From: Demequina lignilytica
GTDB taxonomy: Bacteria > Actinomycetota > Actinomycetes > Actinomycetales > Demequinaceae
Reading direction: 5' to 3'
Assembly (NCBI RefSeq): GCF_030418305.1
Contig: NZ_JAUHPX010000001.1
Location: 1 to 64,000, forward strand
DNA: 64,000 bases
The notes under the pieces are model-generated. The model was not told the origin of the DNA. It saw nothing but the letters and a program-made list of their open reading frames with translations, and did not search any database. Positions within the stretch are counted from its first letter, which is position 1; each line of letters begins with the position of its first letter. The translations under genes were made by a program, and so were the position numbers. Shown here piece after piece: positions 60,320 through 64,000 of this stretch.

Positions 60320-60973
60320 ATGGCACGGGAACGGTGGGGCAGCCTGGCCCCCACGTACGACGAGGACCACGCCTACATCTCGGGGACCGACATGGTCCGG
60401 CGGGTGCAGCGGTGGCTTCGCGTCCAGGTGCCCGATGGCGAGGTGATCGAGCTCGGGTGCGGGACCGGCCTCTACACCCGGGCCTATGCGCCGCGGGCAC
60501 GGCGCGTGATCGCCACCGACATCTCGCAGCCGATGGTCGACTTCGCGTCGGGACGGCTCGAGCACCACGAGAACGTCGCGGTCCGACGGGCCGACGCCTG
60601 CCGCACGGGTCTGCCGTCGGCCTCCGCCGACGCGGTCGTCGCGGTCAACCTGCTGCATATCGCGGAGGATCCCGAGGGGATCGTGCGCGAGGCACGGCGG
60701 CTCGTGCGGCCCGGGGGACGGCTCCTCGTGGTCGACTTCACCTCCGAGGGCCTGCCCGTCAGGAAGGTGCTGTCGGGAATGGTGCGGGTGCTCCGGCGAT
60801 GGGGACCCATGCCGCAGCCCAAGGGTGCCCGGCACCTCGACCTCGCGCGGCTCCGGCGCCTCGTGTGCGAGGCCGGCTTCGAGGATGTCGACGCCCGCCT
60901 GCTGGTCGGCGAGGCGATGGACGCGGATGTGCTGGTCGGGCGGGCTCCCGGCCGGCCGACGGGGCGCGGCTGA
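60320..60973 (+). CDS. Class I SAM-dependent methyltransferase
   Basis: 217 residues. Motif I is IELGCGTGLYTR, with ATDISQPMVD, DAVVAVNLLH and GGRLLVVDFT. It resembles UbiE/Methyltransf_11 enzymes, but no substrate can be assigned. The ATG at 60320 follows GAGG; a GTG at 60278 would add 14 residues and is possible. The small membrane protein follows. Confidence 0.75.
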   Translation: MARERWGSLAPTYDEDHAYISGTDMVRRVQRWLRVQVPDGEVIELGCGTGLYTRAYAPRARRVIATDISQPMVDFASGRLEHHENVAVRRADACRTGLPSASADAVVAVNLLHIAEDPEGIVREARRLVRPGGRLLVVDFTSEGLPVRKVLSGMVRVLRRWGPMPQPKGARHLDLARLRRLVCEAGFEDVDARLLVGEAMDADVLVGRAPGRPTGRG

Positions 60974-60997
60974 CGTCGCGCCGGGAAGGAGGTCGGC

Positions 60998-61276
60998 ATG
61001 CGCACGACGGAGACTCGCGGTGGCCGCCGCGTGGTGCAGGTGCTGAGCTGGGTCCTGGGCACGATCGCCGCCGCCGCCACGCTGTGGCTGCTCTTCCTCC
61101 TGCTCGTGATCGCGAGCGAGTGGTCCGGGTACGTCGGCCACGAGTCGAGCACGGCGCTTGCCATCCTGACGACGGTCGGCGTCGTGCCCGCGGTGCTCGC
61201 GTGGATCGGGTTCGCGATCGTGCGGATCGTCGCACGGCGCGCCACCCGTCCGCCCGGCGACGGCGATGAGGCCTGA
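60998..61276 (+). CDS. Small membrane protein
   Basis: 92 residues with two membrane helices (about 15-40 and 52-78) and charged ends. AAGGAGG precedes the ATG. No family is recognised. It is probably co-transcribed with the methyltransferase. Confidence 0.65.
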   Translation: MRTTETRGGRRVVQVLSWVLGTIAAAATLWLLFLLLVIASEWSGYVGHESSTALAILTTVGVVPAVLAWIGFAIVRIVARRATRPPGDGDEA

Positions 61277-61303
61277 CGGCGCCGCGAGCGACTCGCGAGG
61301 CGC

Positions 61304-61339
61304 CCCCGGAGGGGTGCGCTCCCGCGCACCCCTCCGGGG
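61304..61339. terminator. Terminator between convergent genes
   Basis: CCCCGGAGGGGTGCGC (61304-61319) pairs perfectly with GCGCACCCCTCCGGGG (61324-61339), loop TCCC. It serves the membrane protein gene and the oxidase gene. Confidence 0.8.
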
Positions 61340-61345
61340 CGGTGG

Positions 61346-62773
61346 CTAGGCCGGCTCGATGTTGTTGTTGACGCGGAACAGGTTGCCGGGGTCGTACATG
61401 CGCTTGACCGCCTGCAGCCGGGCGAGGTTGCCGCCGTACTGCTGCTCGATCACCCGGCGGTCGGTCGAGTCGTCCGCGGAGAAGTTGAGGTATGCGCCGC
61501 GGGCGCCCTGGAGGGCCCTCGCCCCCTCGACGGACTCACGTACCCAGTCGCGCACCTTGCCGAAGGCCGCGGGGTCGCGGGTGCCGCCGTCGAAGCTGAG
61601 CATGAACGGCGCGTTGCGGTCGCCGAACGCGGTGTCCTCCGCAGCCGCCCGCGCGGTCGCGCCGCCCATGATCGGCATGTGGATCAGCACGGCGGGATCC
61701 GGCCGGTCGAGGGCGCGGTCATGGACGTACGCGATCGCCTCGTCCGAGAGCTCGTCGAGGTACAGCGACTTCCAGTACGAGTACAGGTTCTCCGTGAGCG
61801 CGTCGAAGCCCGCCTGGAACGCGCGGTAGGTCGGGATGAAGCCGCTCATGTCGAACAGCGGATCGCCCAGGCGCGTGAACTCGTCGATCACCTCCTGCCC
61901 CTCGCTGCGGTCGCCGGCCCAGAGCGCGGCGACGATCATCACGTCGCGGCCCTGCACGGGCGGCGGCAGCTCGTCGACGGGCGGCATGGACCAGTACAGG
62001 GCGCGCGTCGTGACCTCGTCCCCGACCGACAGCGCGAGGTCGCGCCACGCGGGGACGATCTCCGCGCCGGCCTCGATCGGATGGAACACGGTGGCGAGCG
62101 CGACATCCGGGCCGACGGGATGCGCATGGAACGTCAGGTCGACGGCCACGCCGAAGTTGCCGCCTCCTCCCCGGATCGCCCAGAAGAGGTCGGGGTTCTG
62201 GTCCTCGCTCGCCGTCACGAGCTCGCCGCTCGCGAGCACGATCGTCGCCGAGACGAGGTTGTCGCAGGCGAGACCCCACCGTCGATGCAGCCAGCCGATC
62301 CCGCCGCCGAGCGTGAGCCCGCCCACGCCGGTCGTGGACACGACGCCACCCGGCACCGCGAGTCCGAAGACCTGGGTCTCCCGGTCGACCTGGCCCCAGG
62401 TCGCGCCACCCTGGACGCGAACGGTGCGGTTGGCGGGGTCCACCCACACGCCGTTCATGTTGCGCAGGTCGAGTACCAGCCCGCCGTCCACGCTGCCGTG
62501 ACCCCCGACATGGTGGCCCCCGGAGCGGACGGCGAGCGCGTACCCCCGTTCTCGCGCGAGGTTGACGCCGTCGATCACGTCCGCCTCGCCGGAGCAGCGG
62601 ATGATGAGCCCGGGGTGGCGGTCGATGGCGAGGTTCTGCACCCCGCGGACCGCGTCGTAGGAGGGATCGTCGGGGCTGAGGACCGCCCCGCGGAACTGCA
62701 TGCTCAGCGCGCTGAGCTCCTCGGCGTCAAGGTGGACCTCGCCGCCGGCGTCGTGTGCCAATGATGTGGCCAT
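61346..62773 (-). CDS. FAD-linked oxidase, berberine bridge enzyme-like
   Basis: 475 residues from the ATG at 62773 (AGGAA upstream). The FAD-binding domain has RSGGHHVGGHGSVDGG with the His for 8-alpha attachment, GGLTLGGGIGWLHRRWGLACDN with the Cys for 6-S attachment, and a C-terminal BBE segment with YLNFSADD and VKRMYDPGNLFRVNNNI. Bicovalent FAD enzymes of this type oxidise sugars or alkaloid-like alcohols. No signal peptide is present. Confidence 0.88.
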   Translation of the reverse strand: MATSLAHDAGGEVHLDAEELSALSMQFRGAVLSPDDPSYDAVRGVQNLAIDRHPGLIIRCSGEADVIDGVNLARERGYALAVRSGGHHVGGHGSVDGGLVLDLRNMNGVWVDPANRTVRVQGGATWGQVDRETQVFGLAVPGGVVSTTGVGGLTLGGGIGWLHRRWGLACDNLVSATIVLASGELVTASEDQNPDLFWAIRGGGGNFGVAVDLTFHAHPVGPDVALATVFHPIEAGAEIVPAWRDLALSVGDEVTTRALYWSMPPVDELPPPVQGRDVMIVAALWAGDRSEGQEVIDEFTRLGDPLFDMSGFIPTYRAFQAGFDALTENLYSYWKSLYLDELSDEAIAYVHDRALDRPDPAVLIHMPIMGGATARAAAEDTAFGDRNAPFMLSFDGGTRDPAAFGKVRDWVRESVEGARALQGARGAYLNFSADDSTDRRVIEQQYGGNLARLQAVKRMYDPGNLFRVNNNIEPA

Positions 62774-63110
62774 GATGGTGACCGTTCCTGGTCGCTGTGC
62801 CGGCCGCGATGGGGACTGGCCTCGCCCGGGCCGACAGCTGATCGTCGCTGACCTGGGTTTCGGGCGTGGTGTTCGGCGCGTGGGACGCGACGCGGCGGTC
62901 GCGCCGGGTGCGCCGGCGTGCGGGGTGCGGCGGTTCACGGAACGCGCGGCGACCGCCGGCGACGGTCATCAGCGTGACCATGCCGGCACCTGGCCTCCGG
63001 CCGGCAACGTCGTCGTCGCCGTCCATGCGCATCCCCTCCCCAGTGGATCGCGCGTCTCCACCCTCCCGTCCAGTGGAGCACCGCCGCCACCGGCCGTCAA
63101 ACGCAGCGTC
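62774..63110. other. Intergenic region
   Basis: 337 bases between the oxidase start and the amine oxidase stop, both on the minus strand. The oxidase promoter must lie here; no convincing hexamers or hairpin are seen. Open frames here lack starts with ribosome sites. Confidence 0.5.
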
Positions 63111-64000
63111 TCACCCCGACGGCGAACGCTCCCACAGGGCCTCGATGGGGAGAGCCCGCCCGAGCACGCGCTCCGCCGCGCGGTGCCCCGACAGCATCGC
63201 GGCGGGCACGGTGGCCGGGTCGTCCGTCCACGTGGCCTCGCCCGCGAGGTGCAGCACACCGCCGACCGGGGTGGCCAGCGCGTCGTGGTCGCTCGTGGTC
63301 GAGCCCGGCACCATGTAGGCGTAGGAGCCGCGCGCGAACGGGTCGGCGTGCCAGGCCGTGATGTCCACCCGGGTGGGGTCCGGGATACCGTCGCCGTAGA
63401 GCCGCCGCAGCTGCTCCATGACGGACTCGGCCACCGCCGCATCGTCCCACCCACGGATCGCCCTCGCCGTGGGTCCCGCGGCGAAGGTCAGCAGCGTCGG
63501 CACGCCGTGGAGCCTGCTCAGGTCGTACCAGGAGTGCCACCGGCGGCCCGCGGGACCCTGCTGGCGGATCGCGTCGACGTCGGGGTCCCAGAAGCGGGTC
63601 GGGAAGCGCAGCACGAGCTTCTCGAAGGCGTTCATCTCCAGCCGCTCGAGCGCTCCCGCGACGGGGTCCGGCAGAGGAGGCGAGAACCGGAGGTCGCCCG
63701 ACTTGAGCACGCCGACCGGCACGGTGATCACGGCGGCTCCGGCGTGGAGAGCCGCGTGCGGGGTCCGCACGGTCACGCCCGCGCCCGACCACTCCACCTC
63801 CGTGACCACCTGGCCCAGCCGGATGTCGAGCCCCGTTGCAAGCGCCCGGGGGAGGGCGTCGTAACCGTCCGGGAACACCACCTCGACCCCGTCGACCGCG
63901 TCGTCGTCCAGGCCGTGGGCGGCGAGGTCCTCGATCCAGGCGCCGTACTGCTCCTCGGTCCGATGCTCGAGGAACTCGCGCACCCGGGCCGCCCGAGCCT
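63111..64000 (-). CDS. Flavin amine oxidase (N-terminus beyond window)
   Basis: About 296 residues of the C-terminal part; the frame remains open to the window edge, so the N-terminal FAD Rossmann part is cut off. AAVITVPVGVLKSGDLRFSPPLP and LHLAGEATWTDDPATVPAAMLSGHRAAERVL (in parts) match monoamine/polyamine oxidases. The Lys of the flavin site (MNAFEKLVLRF) is present. The GTG at 63983 is internal, not the start. Confidence 0.85.
   Translation of the reverse strand, partial: ARAARVREFLEHRTEEQYGAWIEDLAAHGLDDDAVDGVEVVFPDGYDALPRALATGLDIRLGQVVTEVEWSGAGVTVRTPHAALHAGAAVITVPVGVLKSGDLRFSPPLPDPVAGALERLEMNAFEKLVLRFPTRFWDPDVDAIRQQGPAGRRWHSWYDLSRLHGVPTLLTFAAGPTARAIRGWDDAAVAESVMEQLRRLYGDGIPDPTRVDITAWHADPFARGSYAYMVPGSTTSDHDALATPVGGVLHLAGEATWTDDPATVPAAMLSGHRAAERVLGRALPIEALWERSPSG

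Noticed and set aside
1..64000. CRISPR arrays, rRNA genes, insertion sequences
   Set aside because: I saw no regularly spaced repeats, no rRNA sequence and no transposase gene; the HNH/DUF222 gene alone does not define an element.

Overview
The window is chromosomal DNA of a high-GC Gram-positive actinobacterium, most likely a member of the Micrococcales. The evidence is the very high GC, many GTG starts, four-base ATGA/GTGA overlaps between genes, the RNA polymerase-binding protein RbpA, the zwf-opcA-pgl cluster, and a repeated arrangement of a -10 TANNNT hexamer 7-8 bases before a start codon (leaderless mRNAs).

Region 1 (1-16.1 kb) is core genome. It runs secG, rbpA, a small CxxC (SelW/Rdx) protein, then pgl, opcA, zwf and tkt on the minus strand (oxidative pentose phosphate pathway; the usual tal and pgi are absent here), a divergent ctaB-xerD pair, parA-scpA-scpB-rluB (chromosome segregation and 23S pseudouridylation), and aroH, tyrA, cmk, plsC, der. 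Region 2 (16.2-21.1 kb, minus strand) is a mixed block: a DUF222/HNH endonuclease, a DUF1801 protein, a glycerophosphodiesterase, an alpha/beta hydrolase, and a pyroglutamyl-peptidase homologue that has lost its catalytic Cys and His and carries a long acidic Pro/Ala tail.

Region 3 (21.2-30.9 kb) is one long plus-strand operon with a good promoter and an inverted-repeat operator. It encodes a Liv/Urt-type ABC importer (five genes), an acyl-CoA synthetase, a TetR regulator, a 3-hydroxybutyrate dehydrogenase-like SDR and two alpha/beta hydrolases. This looks like uptake and breakdown of a small hydroxyacid ester or oligomer. Region 4 (30.95-33.0 kb) is a degenerate integrated element at tRNA-Pro(GGG): a 44-bp direct repeat of the tRNA 3' end 1,950 bp apart, an integrase remnant whose catalytic tyrosine codon is TAG, and a compositionally foreign AAA+ ATPase as the only intact cargo.

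Region 5 (33.2-36.6 kb) holds small accessory genes: a PH-like/DUF2510 protein, an SRPBCC protein, a sirtuin, a small secreted two-Cys protein and a UBP zinc finger. Region 6 (36.7-45.2 kb, minus strand) has a carbohydrate ABC importer without its ATPase, a receiver-thioredoxin-reductase-like fusion coupled to a receiver-PAS-PAS histidine kinase, a small hypothetical and a lipoprotein. An ABC exporter pair and a secreted M6 metalloprotease follow (45.5-49.7 kb).

Region 7 (50.2-58.5 kb) is the most interesting part. It is a tightly coupled operon: GT2-GtrA fusion, cellulose-synthase-like GT2, GT39-type transferase fused to a GH8-like domain with altered catalytic residues, GtrA, and an FAD oxidoreductase. 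It converges on a membrane-anchored GH5-type glycanase whose barrel appears circularly permuted. I read it as a candidate undescribed extracellular glycan assembly system. The window ends with a DUF2867/NAD-binding protein, a methyltransferase, a small membrane protein, a berberine-bridge-type oxidase and a truncated flavin amine oxidase.
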